A stretch of 64,000 nucleotides of DNA. Origin: Nitrospira sp. GTDB lineage: Bacteria; Nitrospirota; Nitrospiria; Nitrospirales; Nitrospiraceae. Positions 1-9,469 of this stretch are shown in pieces. Position numbers and translations under genes: made by a program. Every line of letters starts with the position of its first letter. Position 1 is the first letter of the stretch. The stretch is taken from assembly GCA_029194675.1 (NCBI GenBank), contig JARFXP010000006.1, positions 114,701 to 178,700 of the forward strand, read 5' to 3'. The notes under the pieces were generated by a model. The model was not told the DNA's origin. It saw nothing but the letters and a program-made list of their open reading frames with translations, and did not search any database.

Positions 1-72
1 ATCGAACAGGCCGTGGGTATCGGCGATGACGCCGATGTGCTTTTCATCTTTTCGTCTAGCAGTGGGTGCCAA
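1..72 (-). CDS. Metallophosphoesterase (YfcE/MJ0936-like), N-terminal fragment cut by window edge
   Basis: Read on the minus strand, the first 72 bases encode about 24 residues ending in IGVIADTHGLFD. That is the opening beta-strand and first metal-binding motif (Asp-x-His-Gly) of the small calcineurin-like phosphoesterases. No ATG is in frame. A TTG at 72 preceded by GGAG at a suitable distance is the best start. The rest of the gene lies beyond the left edge, so the other metal ligands cannot be checked. The family hydrolyses phosphodiesters such as cyclic nucleotides; the substrate here is unknown. Confidence 0.6.
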   Translation of the reverse strand, partial: MAPTARRKDEKHIGVIADTHGLFD

Positions 73-411
73 TTCTGGAACTCCTATAGTTCAGAAGGTA
101 CCAGTCCCCAAACGCCCACCTCGACCGGAGAGCATGAATCGCTTTCTTATACGTATCTACCGCGCCTTCCGGTACAGGCAACTTAGCCACCTTCCTACTC
201 CGGCTTCTTCATGCTCTCACCAGAACAGAACAATGGAAGTATAGCTACAATACTAGCCAACTTTTCTCTTGCTCTATTGGCAAATGAGATTATACTGCGC
301 CGAACGAAGTGCGATCCTGATTACTTGGCAAATTGCCAAGGACGTTGAACGTGGACAGTCCGTCGATCCAATAGTCCAGGCCGCACTTGGAATGATGTAT
401 TTTTCGAGATA
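73..411. other. Intergenic region without a credible gene
   Basis: No open frame here shows a recognisable protein. The stretch separates the divergent phosphoesterase fragment and lipoprotein gene and is AT-richer than the flanking coding DNA. The only signal seen is a possible promoter at 269-296. Confidence 0.5.
269..296 (+). promoter_or_regulatory. Possible sigma-70 promoter for the lipoprotein gene
   Basis: TTGCTC at 269-274 and TATACT at 291-296 are separated by 16 bases. It would give a leader of about 110 bases before the TTG start at 412. The -10 box is good, the -35 box only fair. Confidence 0.35.
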
Positions 412-843
412 TTGAACCTATCGGAGCAATCGTTGTTGAGGCCTCGTAAATCCCTCATTCCCCTTCTGCTGGTCTGCCTTCTGTCATCAAGCTGCTCCGT
501 CATTATGGCCGCGAGCCGTTCTAGCTACAGAGGTGATGTCAACGTCATCCAACTCGGTGTTCAACGATCCGTGGTAATCGCTGAGCTCGGCCAACCTGAC
601 AACTTTACAACGCTCGAGAACGGCGGATACGATGACCGGTATGTGTTGGATCCTGACGCTCACAGAGGCGTGACCAAATTTTTCACCGCGCTATTCTACG
701 CAGCTGGGGACTTCTTCACCCTCTTCCTTACTGAGCTTCTCTTCACCCCGGCTGAGATCGCCATGAAAGACAGGATCGTCGTTTACCACCTCACATACGG
801 TCCGGATCAAAAACTGATGACGCTTGAGAAGCTCAAGCCCTGA
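412..843 (+). CDS. Small predicted lipoprotein, function unknown
   Basis: A 143-residue protein starting at TTG; no in-frame ATG lies upstream. The N-terminus has positive residues (RPRK), a hydrophobic run (LIPLLLVCLL) and a lipobox-like SSSC with the candidate lipidated Cys at about residue 28, so it is probably exported and membrane-anchored. Around residues 85-110 is a second hydrophobic stretch (FFTALFYAAGDFFTLFLTELLF). The C-terminal part resembles the short outer-membrane-assembly-like fold often seen in small bacterial lipoproteins (GxxRSVVIAELGQPDNF, ending YHLTYGPDQKLMTLEKLKP), but the family cannot be named. It stands alone, convergent with the M48 peptidase gene, whose stop lies 47 bases away. 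Confidence 0.6.
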   Translation: MNLSEQSLLRPRKSLIPLLLVCLLSSSCSVIMAASRSSYRGDVNVIQLGVQRSVVIAELGQPDNFTTLENGGYDDRYVLDPDAHRGVTKFFTALFYAAGDFFTLFLTELLFTPAEIAMKDRIVVYHLTYGPDQKLMTLEKLKP

Positions 844-890
844 ATCCTCCTGTTCCTTGCAGAAGTTTGCAATGGGCTGAATATTCCCTT

Positions 891-2009
891 TCATTTCTCG
901 CGTACGGTCTTCCATTCAAACGAGAACGGTACCGCCTCTCTCCGAGGCAGTGAGGCCAGTTCTGTCCTCAACCGCTCGGCGCGTGCTGCGCTCATCGGAT
1001 GGGTGGAAAGCCACTCGACCCGTGCCTCATCTTTCTCCGCCAACCGTTGGAAGAAGGTGATCATGCCGGACGGATCGATTTTAGCCCGGTAAAGGAGCTG
1101 AAGGCCGGTCAGGTCCGCCTCCGTTTCCTGGGCCCGGCCGAACTTCAACGTCATCAATTCAACACCGAGCTGCTTCATGACTCCACTTAGCCCGTGCTGG
1201 TTTCCCAGCACGATCGACACGACGGCCACAAAGCCCAACTGCTTGACGATACGTTCGAGTCCGTGCCGCTGCAGCACATGGTTCAGCTCATGGGCTAATA
1301 CGCCCGCCACTTCTTCCGGGCTTTCCGCTTTTTTCATCAATCCTGTGAACACGACGATATACCCACCGGGGAGGGCAAAGGCATTCACCACGTCGCTCTT
1401 CACGACGGTGATCTCGAATCGGTAAGGGTTCTCCGGAATCTGGTCGGTCAGACGATGGGTCATCTCGGTGACAGCGGCCACGACGGGGCCTTCTTTCATA
1501 ACCTCTTGACGAGCAAGAAAGTCATGATAGGCAGACTCGCCCAGCTTCCGCTCCCACTCGATCGGGATTCGATCGACGGCAAGTTCTACCAGCAGGTCGC
1601 TCCCAAACCAAAGTCCCAGCACCGAGGCCAGGAGCGCCCCTCCAACGATAGTCCACATGATCCGGCGCCGTTGCCGCACCTGACGAACCTGTTCCGCCGC
1701 TTGTTCAAGCGGTATCGTCAAGTGATCAGGCGCCGCTTGCCGGAAGACACGAATCACGTCGGGGTTTTTGAGATACAGCGTCCGCTGTCCTGTCGGCCCC
1801 CTCCATGTCGCGACGAGCTGGTCATGATCCAATCCACCTGCTGAAACGGTCAGTTCTGCAAATGGCACGGATTCCGAACGGCGCTCGCCTGCATCACGAT
1901 CCGAGAGAAAAGTCATCGTGAGGCCATGTCCTTCGACATGGACAAGACAGGGCATACCAGTGGCAGGGAATTCATCACCAAAACAGAGCGCGTTGGGCTG
2001 GAAGGACAT
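891..2009 (-). CDS. M48 family zinc metallopeptidase, membrane-anchored
   Basis: The 372-residue protein carries the zincin motif HELNH at about residues 240-244 and a downstream ETEAD segment near 285 that supplies the third zinc ligand, the arrangement of M48 (HtpX/BepA/Oma1-like) peptidases. About 110 N-terminal residues form a beta-rich domain of unknown role, followed by one transmembrane helix near 117-135. The peptidase domain therefore probably faces the periplasm. M48 enzymes take part in envelope protein quality control; the substrate here is not known. An ATG at 2009 is preferred over a TTG 12 bases upstream, although neither has a strong ribosome-binding site. The next gene upstream (2103-2786) is on the same strand, about 90 bases away. 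Confidence 0.85.
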   Translation of the reverse strand: MSFQPNALCFGDEFPATGMPCLVHVEGHGLTMTFLSDRDAGERRSESVPFAELTVSAGGLDHDQLVATWRGPTGQRTLYLKNPDVIRVFRQAAPDHLTIPLEQAAEQVRQVRQRRRIMWTIVGGALLASVLGLWFGSDLLVELAVDRIPIEWERKLGESAYHDFLARQEVMKEGPVVAAVTEMTHRLTDQIPENPYRFEITVVKSDVVNAFALPGGYIVVFTGLMKKAESPEEVAGVLAHELNHVLQRHGLERIVKQLGFVAVVSIVLGNQHGLSGVMKQLGVELMTLKFGRAQETEADLTGLQLLYRAKIDPSGMITFFQRLAEKDEARVEWLSTHPMSAARAERLRTELASLPRREAVPFSFEWKTVREK

Positions 2010-2102
2010 GGGATGCGTCAAACGTCGCTCGTCATTCGAAGAACGAAGATAATTTTGTCGTATCCATTCATCACATGTGATGGTTGACGACTGAGGTCCT
2101 TA

Positions 2103-2786
2103 TCACTCGGTGACAGGAATGAACTGCCGTACCCACGCGCCGAAGCCGCCCGGATTGCGGCTCTGAATGAACACAAGACCCGGTCCACGGAACCGGCAGA
2201 CAAAACCCTCGCCCGACGTGAAGCTGGCGACCCATCCCGAAGTGGCCTTTTCGATGTTGTACGAGGTAGTGGTGGACCAAGCCACTAGATGGCTATTGTC
2301 CACGATATATTCCTGCCCCGGTTTCAACTCGATCTTGTGAACGGCGCCGAAGCTGTTCAGGAGGAGCATTCCCTTCCCGCTCATTTTGAGGATGAAGAAT
2401 CCCTCTCCGCCCAACAGTCCGCGGCTCATACTCTGCATCTGACTATCGATCATAACCCCATCGGCACCCGCCAGAAATCCATCCTTCTGCACCATATACT
2501 CGCTGACACCATCGAGCTCGAGAACGACGATTTCGCCCGGCACTGTCGGCGCAAGCAACACCTCCCCGGCACCCCGACTGGCACGCAACGTCTGGAAGAA
2601 AAACTTCTCTCCTGTCAGAAACTTTCGTGAGAGCGCTCCGAGAAACCCTCCCTCCATTTTGCTTTCAATGTCGATGGTCGGTGAGCAGGCGACCATCGCA
2701 CCTGACTCAGCCTTGATATGCTCTCCCTCTGCTAACTCAACACGCACCATCGGAAACGCACCGGGATACAAGATCTCGCTTTTCAT
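2103..2786 (-). CDS. AIM24/TIGR00266 family protein
   Basis: A 227-residue protein matching the AIM24-type beta-barrel family throughout: an opening VRVELAEGEHIKAESGAMVA, several glycine-rich turns (GGFLGALSRKFLTGEKFF), LLAPTVPGEIVVLEL, and a C-terminal segment with GEGFVCRFRGPGLVFIQSRN. The family is widespread and its biochemical role in bacteria is not settled; the mitochondrial relative is an inner-membrane organisation factor. The ATG is preceded by AAGGAG at good spacing. It is on the same strand as the M48 gene downstream and may be co-transcribed with it. No signal peptide is visible, so it is probably cytoplasmic. Confidence 0.85.
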   Translation of the reverse strand: MKSEILYPGAFPMVRVELAEGEHIKAESGAMVACSPTIDIESKMEGGFLGALSRKFLTGEKFFFQTLRASRGAGEVLLAPTVPGEIVVLELDGVSEYMVQKDGFLAGADGVMIDSQMQSMSRGLLGGEGFFILKMSGKGMLLLNSFGAVHKIELKPGQEYIVDNSHLVAWSTTTSYNIEKATSGWVASFTSGEGFVCRFRGPGLVFIQSRNPGGFGAWVRQFIPVTE

Positions 2787-2822
2787 CCTGCTTCTCCTTT
2801 ATTCTTTTCACATTATCCATCC

Positions 2823-2942
2823 ACGAATGGAGCAGATCGATGTCTCGTTGCGCGCATGCACCGAGCACCTCCCGCTATCTAGGTCTACAATCATTCCTGC
2901 GTGCGCGGTGCGCGAGCAGAAGACACGACCTGCTCCGTCCGC
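2823..2942. repeat. Intergenic palindromic repeat, GCGC-type family, copy 1
   Basis: The left part (around 2849-2869) contains GCATGCACCGAGCACC and the right part (2899-2918) contains GTGCGCGGTGCGCGAGCA, an imperfect inverted pair about 30 bases apart. Related sequences occur at 14020-14100, 15354-15476 and 43234-43305. All lie between genes. Confidence 0.55.
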
Positions 2943-4427
2943 TCATCCCGCCACCCATCCATACACTCTTCGGCTTGGCTCAGGCCCCTCTTCCAGATAG
3001 CTCATTCTGAGCCGACCTAGGGCGTCGGTCGGCACCTGGCGCCGTTTTGCCTCGACATCGACCCCAAACACTCTGGCCGAGTTTAACCCCAAAACCTGTT
3101 CCTTCGCCCGCCTCGTCAGAGGCTGATACTGATGATTCTCGATCAATTCCTCAGGGATCTGAAATCGCCGAAACGCCTCGATCTGCCATTGCGGTGTTCC
3201 ATACCAGATGGAATCTGTACCCCACAGTACGTGATCAGCCCCGAACGAGCGGATAATTTGTCCCAGCAGATGCGCACAGATCAACGGATGGGTCGTCACC
3301 AATTGCGCGAAGGTCGAACCCAACTCCATATAGATATTAGAAATGCCCGGCTCCACTTCTTTCATCCGGCAGAACTCGGTCGTCCACGGGATCTCGCCGG
3401 TCTTCGCAAATATCTGATCGATCGATGCCACGCCTCGGAACCCGGAGTGATACACCAAAAAGTTGAGATCTGGAAAGTCCTTGGCCGCCTTGATCAGATC
3501 CCTTGGATGGTTATAGTCCGGCACGGGCCCGAGGGGCAGCCCCTTGTGGACACATATCCGCTTCACGTTGAGCTTTCGCGCCTGTTCCAACATCGGATAG
3601 GCGATGCGCTCATCGTCCATCCGCCAGCCTCGATCGAACCCCTTCGGGCAGGAACCGGTGTAGCATTTCCACGCATCGACCTTGAGAGATTCAGCCTGCA
3701 TCGCCATGAATTCTAAATCAGCCGCACCCAGCTGTGGTGTCGCCAGACCGTGGGCCAGCATCCGTTGCGAACCGGCCAACCGATTGATCTCATCGCGAAT
3801 GTGGACCATCTCCTTCGGCGGGACAACAGCCTCTTGTGGATAGGGACCCGGTGGTGTGCTGATTAGTCCCACGGTAGTTTCACTATCGAAAAACACTTCT
3901 TTTACAAAATTCTTCCATGACAGATCATCAAGGGTGCCTCGATCTCCGGCAAGTTTCGGGTTGAGCCCCGCCTCACGAATGTGCTTTCTCAACGACAGCA
4001 AGGCCTGTTTGGAAACGGCACCCTGGCGCTTGGCTTCGGCATCTGACGGGTCATAGTGGGAACCGACGTAGTGGGTTTGCACGTCGAAGATAAAATACGG
4101 GTCCCCCTGCTGCTCGGCAAACGCTGCTGTTTCGAACAGTTCAATTTCCGCGATATTGAAAAAGCGGCCGAATATGGTATTCATGGCCAGCAGCGCCACA
4201 GCCACGCCGCCAGTGGTCTGCAAGAAGTCTCGACGTGTCAATCCACTCTGAGCTGCCGCCTTTTCCACCAACTCTCTCGTTGCTCGCTCGACGCGAGCCT
4301 GCTCGGTCGTTTGGCGAATCGGGACAAATTCCTCGTTGGATACGATCTGCGTCGGAACAGGAGTCGGAAAAGTTCCACCCCTCTTCACGGAAAGATCGCC
4401 AAAGAATAGTCTTGATGAGTGTCCCAT
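2943..4427 (-). CDS. Amidohydrolase-family protein with Tat signal
   Basis: From the ATG at 4427 the protein has 494 residues; an upstream in-frame extension looks non-coding. A twin-arginine motif, TRRDFLQ, sits at about residues 64-70, followed by a hydrophobic segment (GGVAVALLAMNTIFG), so export in folded form by the Tat pathway is likely. The leader before the arginines is unusually long. The mature part resembles the amidohydrolase_2 TIM barrel: FDVQTHY, a later VHKGLPLG, YHSGF, and LWGTDSIWYG with the usual Asp. The first motif reads Gln-Thr-His where family members normally have His-x-His, so one metal ligand may be missing. Substrate unknown. Downstream of the 1376-residue gene on the same strand. 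Confidence 0.75.
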   Translation of the reverse strand: MGHSSRLFFGDLSVKRGGTFPTPVPTQIVSNEEFVPIRQTTEQARVERATRELVEKAAAQSGLTRRDFLQTTGGVAVALLAMNTIFGRFFNIAEIELFETAAFAEQQGDPYFIFDVQTHYVGSHYDPSDAEAKRQGAVSKQALLSLRKHIREAGLNPKLAGDRGTLDDLSWKNFVKEVFFDSETTVGLISTPPGPYPQEAVVPPKEMVHIRDEINRLAGSQRMLAHGLATPQLGAADLEFMAMQAESLKVDAWKCYTGSCPKGFDRGWRMDDERIAYPMLEQARKLNVKRICVHKGLPLGPVPDYNHPRDLIKAAKDFPDLNFLVYHSGFRGVASIDQIFAKTGEIPWTTEFCRMKEVEPGISNIYMELGSTFAQLVTTHPLICAHLLGQIIRSFGADHVLWGTDSIWYGTPQWQIEAFRRFQIPEELIENHQYQPLTRRAKEQVLGLNSARVFGVDVEAKRRQVPTDALGRLRMSYLEEGPEPSRRVYGWVAG

Positions 4428-4529
4428 GGCGCACCTCTTCATCGATATAAGGCTTGTTGATTGTGTGAAATACTCCAAGCGCTGTCAAGTCAGCGATGCG
4501 AGGACAAACAGGGAGTGGTGGGGAAACGC

Positions 4530-7500
4530 TTATCTGGACTTTGTTGAAGCGGCTGAAGTTTTCGCAGAGACGGCAGACATTTGAACGGCAGGAATCTCTA
4601 CCACCACATCCGACTGAAGATCGGCATCTTGATCTTTCCCGTCGTGTCCAACACTGTAGAGGACGCCCTTTTTCATGTTCACCAACATCGGCAGTCCCGT
4701 GTAGGGGTCATACAGGCTCTGTCCTGCTTTCGCGATCCGCGTGAGGAGATTTCCATCTGGTGGACCACGCCTGAGCCAGGCTTGTAGGCTGGCAAGCCGG
4801 AGGTGAGCCTCCGTATCGACCACGAATCCGTTGTACTGGTCCCATGGAGCAAGCGGTTCAAGACCGACGATATTCTCGATCGGATTAGTGAAATAGTCCA
4901 TAAGGCCGGATGCCGGAAAGTGCATATAGGTTTTCCACTTCGGCAATGAACCATATCGTCCTTCGCCGGCGGCTTTGTACGACGCGTCGTAATATTCTGC
5001 ATAGGCGTTGAGCCGACGTTGCACCGGCAAGGGGAGAGCCGATGCCACCATGATGTACACTGGCTGCTCTTTGGCCTTCGCTGCCTTCAGCTGGGTGTCG
5101 TAGGTCTTCGAGCCAGAGACCAACTCGCTTTGCATGGACCAGCGCAGCGAGAGTTCCGTTTGATCAAGCGGCCGAAGAAACTTCGTGATGCGCCCCAGGT
5201 ATTTTCCATCAAAGTCAGCGCGTACGAGTAAACCTGAGGCGATTGCAATGTCGTCATTGATCGCCTGCAGAGCCACCATTTTCATGGGAAGGGTCCTGGC
5301 CTGACCAAGGACGATCCGCCACGCTTCCATGTCCGTTTCAAGTCGGTCGGCGCCGAAATCGGCACCTTGTAGGAATCCATCCGCCACATAAAGTTGGTGG
5401 GCGAAGACCATCGCGGTACAGGGTGGATCGGCAGGTTGACCATAGCCCCAGTCTTCAAAGGGAAGTTTTTGCCATTGGCCATACCGATTGAGCGACGCCT
5501 GGTGCTGGTTGCCCCATCCCTTGATGGTTTCCTGATGGGACTTGAACTCACCGACAGGATCTGAACTGCGAACCCAGCCACGCATGACATTGGTTGATGC
5601 ATTCGATCCTTCGATTGTCCTCGATCCGAAACCACCAAAACAGGCCAACGCCGAATGGCCCTCCTTGATATCCGGCTTGCGATCATACCCTGCCTGTATC
5701 GGATCGTGACCGACCGGCGCGTCAATCCCAAGGAGAAGAAAGTAGCCGTTTTTCTTGAAATCCGACAGAGTGTGTTGAGGAGTGGTCGTGAGGCGCTGAA
5801 ATGCCGGAGATGGTGACTCTTCCATAATGATCCAGGTCAGTCCGACGGCACCGATTCCTAACGCGATGAGCACGCCGGAGAGCATCACCAGACTCACACA
5901 TGTCACCACAATAGCCCGCGTGGTCGAGAAGCAGGAACCGACAAATCCCGCGATCGCAATGCGGGCTCGACTCAGCGTCGTACTGGATTTTCGGCCGGGC
6001 TTTGATTCTGCGACAGACTCTCGTGCCTCAGCCGACCTGACCTTTCGGGACGACTCAAAGAGCACATCGACTGCAGCGGCAGCCACTGACGTAGACCGGG
6101 TGACTTCCTGCAGCTCTGAAATCGACGGGGGCACCTGGGCAATAGGCGTGGCTTGAGATGGCTCGATAAACCGAATCGATTCTCCAGCTTTGACCCATTC
6201 CTCTTGTGCGGACACTGGCTCAGGAACCGGTGTAGGAATGGGGGTTCGCGCCTCAACAAACGTCATTGCCTGCGGTTGTCGTTCCTGGACCTGTACCTCG
6301 GTCGGCTCTTCAATGAGGTGAGGAACAGTCGCCATTTCAGACGGCGGTTCCAAGATGTTGTGTTGCCTGAGTAGCGGGATGGAAGATAGAATCTCGCTGG
6401 TTTCCCCGCTCAACGTCTCGCAGGTCGGTTGTAATGGGGTAGCGGGATGTTCTGCCGTAGACTCCTGAACGGGGTTCTGAGCGGCAATTATCGTACGATC
6501 ATCCTCCGTCCTCAAGACGGGGTCAGCACTCTGAGACGTAACCTCTGCGGGAGGCACTCCATCGTCTGCGACCGGTCCATTCGCAAAAACCGGCGACATG
6601 ATCGTTGCGAGAGAGGCTTCCGAAGGCGGCGATGCATACATCGTAAGACCGCTCACCACCGGAAGCTGCTGTTCCAGTCCTGCCAAGGCAGGGGCGCTTT
6701 CTCTCGTGGAAGCGGTTTGTCCCGAATCAGCAGCCGGTATCTCAGGCTCAGTCGAGACCGATGTCTCTCGAGCCGGAATAATCGAGAACGCTCCCGTTTC
6801 TGCGACAGGGCTAGGTGGAGAGATCGGTGATTGCGCTTGATCTTCACTTATTCTCGTTATCAAGTCCGTACCAGCTTCACCAGCTGATTGAGCTATCGTT
6901 GACTCCGTGCCCTCGGCATCCGGCTCATTTGTTTGCGCCGGGAGAATCGAGATGACCGACTCCTGAACTTGATCCCATGGCATCGGCGCAATTTGAAATC
7001 CAGATGGGGTTTGGTCTCTAAGCGACGCTGATTCTTCACGCTCCGGAATTTCTACCGGTTGATTTTCTAACCCTTGTTCCTGGGGAAGGGACGCGACTGC
7101 GGGAAGTGCTTCCTCGACGTTCGTTTGTGTTATTTCAGACGGGGAGACATTGGTTGAATGATCACTTCCGAATTTCCATGCACTATTAAACACTGATTCC
7201 CATGAGAAGCCGGGTTGCTTCCATGGTTCTGAAATCTCATTGACTGAAACCGACTCGGGATTCGATGGAGCACGGGTGTCTAGAGGGGCTTCAGTAACCA
7301 CCTCCTTTGAATTAGGGTCGACAGGCTGATGGGCGGCAGGTTGGCGATCCTCGGCCTCTATTGGTCCAGCGGTCGACGGTTCCGTGTTCGAGTAGGAGGG
7401 TGCTGATAGCTTTTCCATCCGGGATGAGAGTGTGACGCCGGCAGCCTCGATGGACTGTACTGTGGATTGAAGCGAAGGTACCGAAGCATTGGCAGGCTCC

Positions 7501-8660
7501 GTGGGTGCGGAAACCATGGACGAGCCACTTACATCAGACGGTGCCTCTGGTTCAGCCTCGGCCGATAAACTGTCTTGCTGTTGAGCTTCGGCATGACCAC
7601 CTGTCGACACAGCTGGATCCAGCCCATCTTGTGTCTCTGAGCCCTCCACATCGGGCACTGATGAGGAAGCGAATGGATGGAAACCTCCAGGAGCAACTTG
7701 TCCGGGAAAATCATCCATCTGAGGTCCAGAAGGAGCACTCTCAAACTCATGCGTGCAAGCTTCTTCCGGTACATCGCCTCCCACTTCATTCACGCTGCTC
7801 GCTGCCTGCTCTCGTAAAGGTGAATCAGCGAGCACCAATTCTCCTTTCAAAGTCGGCCCTTGATGTGCAGGAAGGTCCGTGATCGTCGGTGGGATAAGAG
7901 ATCCCGATAAGTCCGAGACCTCGACTGCTTTGCGGTCTTCCGGCACCATCGTCTGAGCATCCTGAATCTCCCACGGCATCACCCCATCCACCAGTTCAGG
8001 ACCGGCCTGGATACCCTGGTTTCCCTCAGGCACGGCTAATGATGAGGCCACAGTCGATTGCCCAGAATCACTGGGCTGACGGGCCAGCAACTCACCGGTT
8101 TGCGCGTCAAAGAAGGAGGCCAATCGAAAGGCGACCGGACTTGCGGGGGCAAGTTCTCGTATTTTTGCGTAGAGTAGAGAGGCATGGTGCGGATTGTCGG
8201 GATCAGGATCTTCGATCAAGATATCGATCGCCTTGCCGTACTCAGCAACGGCCTCGAGTGCATCTCCTTTCCCCTGATAGAGCGTCCCAAGTTTCTCCAG
8301 GAATGGAACGCATCGCGGGCCGGCGGCTAAGTACTCTCGAAGCAGCGATTCTGCGAGCCAATAGTCTTGACGCTGAAACGCTTCGCTGATGAGTGAGTCA
8401 AAGGCTTGTCTCGCCGGGATAAGGCTCCCGAGACGAAGATGGAGAGTAGCGAAAAGTCGCCGCGCCTCCATGTTGTGTGGATCGAGTGTCAGCAATTCCT
8501 TCAGCGCGGCAGAAGAACGCCCATATTTTCCGGCATTCATTTGGGTGATAGCTTCCTCAAGAAGAGCGGTCTTCCTGCTGTAGCCCACCACACCACGCTT
8601 GTGGCCACGGCTGGTCTGGGTTTTATCAGATTTTAAAGGGAGTTTTTTATTCGCGCGCAC
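4530..8660 (-). CDS. Giant TPR / disordered / single-TM protein with GspG-like C-terminal end
   Basis: A 1376-residue protein starting at GTG (AAGGTAG upstream). Residues about 25-190 form tetratricopeptide repeats (TALLEEAITQMNAGKYGRSS, LLTLDPHNMEARRLFATLHL). Residues about 190-880 are low in complexity, rich in Pro, Glu, Ser, Thr and Ala, and probably disordered. One transmembrane helix follows at about 918-945. The C-terminal 430 residues are globular and end in LYDPYTGLPMLVN, then YSVGHDGKDQDADLQSD, closely resembling the end of type II secretion major pseudopilins (GspG). The N-terminal part should be cytoplasmic and the C-terminal part periplasmic. It is divergent from a GspD-type secretin gene about 800 bases away, which suggests a link with secretion or pilus assembly. 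No complete homologue is known to me. Confidence 0.7.
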   Translation of the reverse strand: MRANKKLPLKSDKTQTSRGHKRGVVGYSRKTALLEEAITQMNAGKYGRSSAALKELLTLDPHNMEARRLFATLHLRLGSLIPARQAFDSLISEAFQRQDYWLAESLLREYLAAGPRCVPFLEKLGTLYQGKGDALEAVAEYGKAIDILIEDPDPDNPHHASLLYAKIRELAPASPVAFRLASFFDAQTGELLARQPSDSGQSTVASSLAVPEGNQGIQAGPELVDGVMPWEIQDAQTMVPEDRKAVEVSDLSGSLIPPTITDLPAHQGPTLKGELVLADSPLREQAASSVNEVGGDVPEEACTHEFESAPSGPQMDDFPGQVAPGGFHPFASSSVPDVEGSETQDGLDPAVSTGGHAEAQQQDSLSAEAEPEAPSDVSGSSMVSAPTEPANASVPSLQSTVQSIEAAGVTLSSRMEKLSAPSYSNTEPSTAGPIEAEDRQPAAHQPVDPNSKEVVTEAPLDTRAPSNPESVSVNEISEPWKQPGFSWESVFNSAWKFGSDHSTNVSPSEITQTNVEEALPAVASLPQEQGLENQPVEIPEREESASLRDQTPSGFQIAPMPWDQVQESVISILPAQTNEPDAEGTESTIAQSAGEAGTDLITRISEDQAQSPISPPSPVAETGAFSIIPARETSVSTEPEIPAADSGQTASTRESAPALAGLEQQLPVVSGLTMYASPPSEASLATIMSPVFANGPVADDGVPPAEVTSQSADPVLRTEDDRTIIAAQNPVQESTAEHPATPLQPTCETLSGETSEILSSIPLLRQHNILEPPSEMATVPHLIEEPTEVQVQERQPQAMTFVEARTPIPTPVPEPVSAQEEWVKAGESIRFIEPSQATPIAQVPPSISELQEVTRSTSVAAAAVDVLFESSRKVRSAEARESVAESKPGRKSSTTLSRARIAIAGFVGSCFSTTRAIVVTCVSLVMLSGVLIALGIGAVGLTWIIMEESPSPAFQRLTTTPQHTLSDFKKNGYFLLLGIDAPVGHDPIQAGYDRKPDIKEGHSALACFGGFGSRTIEGSNASTNVMRGWVRSSDPVGEFKSHQETIKGWGNQHQASLNRYGQWQKLPFEDWGYGQPADPPCTAMVFAHQLYVADGFLQGADFGADRLETDMEAWRIVLGQARTLPMKMVALQAINDDIAIASGLLVRADFDGKYLGRITKFLRPLDQTELSLRWSMQSELVSGSKTYDTQLKAAKAKEQPVYIMVASALPLPVQRRLNAYAEYYDASYKAAGEGRYGSLPKWKTYMHFPASGLMDYFTNPIENIVGLEPLAPWDQYNGFVVDTEAHLRLASLQAWLRRGPPDGNLLTRIAKAGQSLYDPYTGLPMLVNMKKGVLYSVGHDGKDQDADLQSDVVVEIPAVQMSAVSAKTSAASTKSR

Positions 8661-9469
8661 GCTACTACCTTAGCAGATGCCTACATCTCAGAGTCTGCAT
8701 CAGCGGCCGAAATCGCTCTCCTCGACTCCCTTGGAATTGAGTATGGCCATAGGGGTAAAACCTTTGAGCAGGCTGCAACATGGATGCCTCGCGCTCTAAT
8801 GATTCATCGAGTCAACGCCTTGAAAATTAATGTCTTAGCTCAAGGGTATTCTTTACATTGCCATTGTCCACCCAATTTTGGACAGACCTTCACCCTCCCC
8901 TGCTTGACCACGTGGAGAGGGCCACAAAATCAGACATGCGCAGAGTGAAGCAGACCGATCAGTTTATTCGGTGAGAATGTACCTAGACTATTGCGTCCTA
9001 CAGTCGAACTAGATCAGAACTATCACTGTTCAGTCTGCCGGAAAGCATATGATCATCACGCCGTAGATGCGTTTTTTGGTACAGGCTCGTTACTCGTCAA
9101 CTCCTTCGAGAGCAAAGACAGGAGGCCAGAGACTCGTAGGGAGCCACCATTCGTCTCCCGGAGCAATTGATCGGCGAATACGGTAACTTTGCTTTGTATG
9201 TTCTTAGAATCCATTGGTTTGATTGTCACACACACGTAGCCGCTCTTTATCGGATGTTTTGTGAGAGTCTTTAACGATCTACGAATACCCTGCTCCGCCG
9301 ATCCAGGAAAGGATCAAGCTGCAGCGATACCCCCTCTTCCACACACGAGCTTAGGCTCCCTTTCCAAAAACCTCATCCTGGTTGTGTCATTCGATACGCC
9401 TATGATACGGTCAGACTCACGTATTCAGCTCAATTGCTACCACCGATACCACCGAATCAATAGTCCATC
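8661..9469. other. Long intergenic region between the divergent TPR-fusion and secretin genes
   Basis: No credible gene was found in this 809-base stretch on either strand. It holds a TGTCCA-N8-TGGACA palindrome at 8865-8884 and a TATGAT box at 9401-9406 without a convincing -35 partner. Promoters for both flanking genes should lie here. Confidence 0.5.
8865..8884. promoter_or_regulatory. Short palindrome, possible operator
   Basis: TGTCCA and TGGACA are perfect 6-base inverted arms around 8 bases. The site lies about 200 bases upstream of the TPR-fusion gene in the divergent spacer. The binding factor is unknown and a chance palindrome is possible. Confidence 0.2.
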
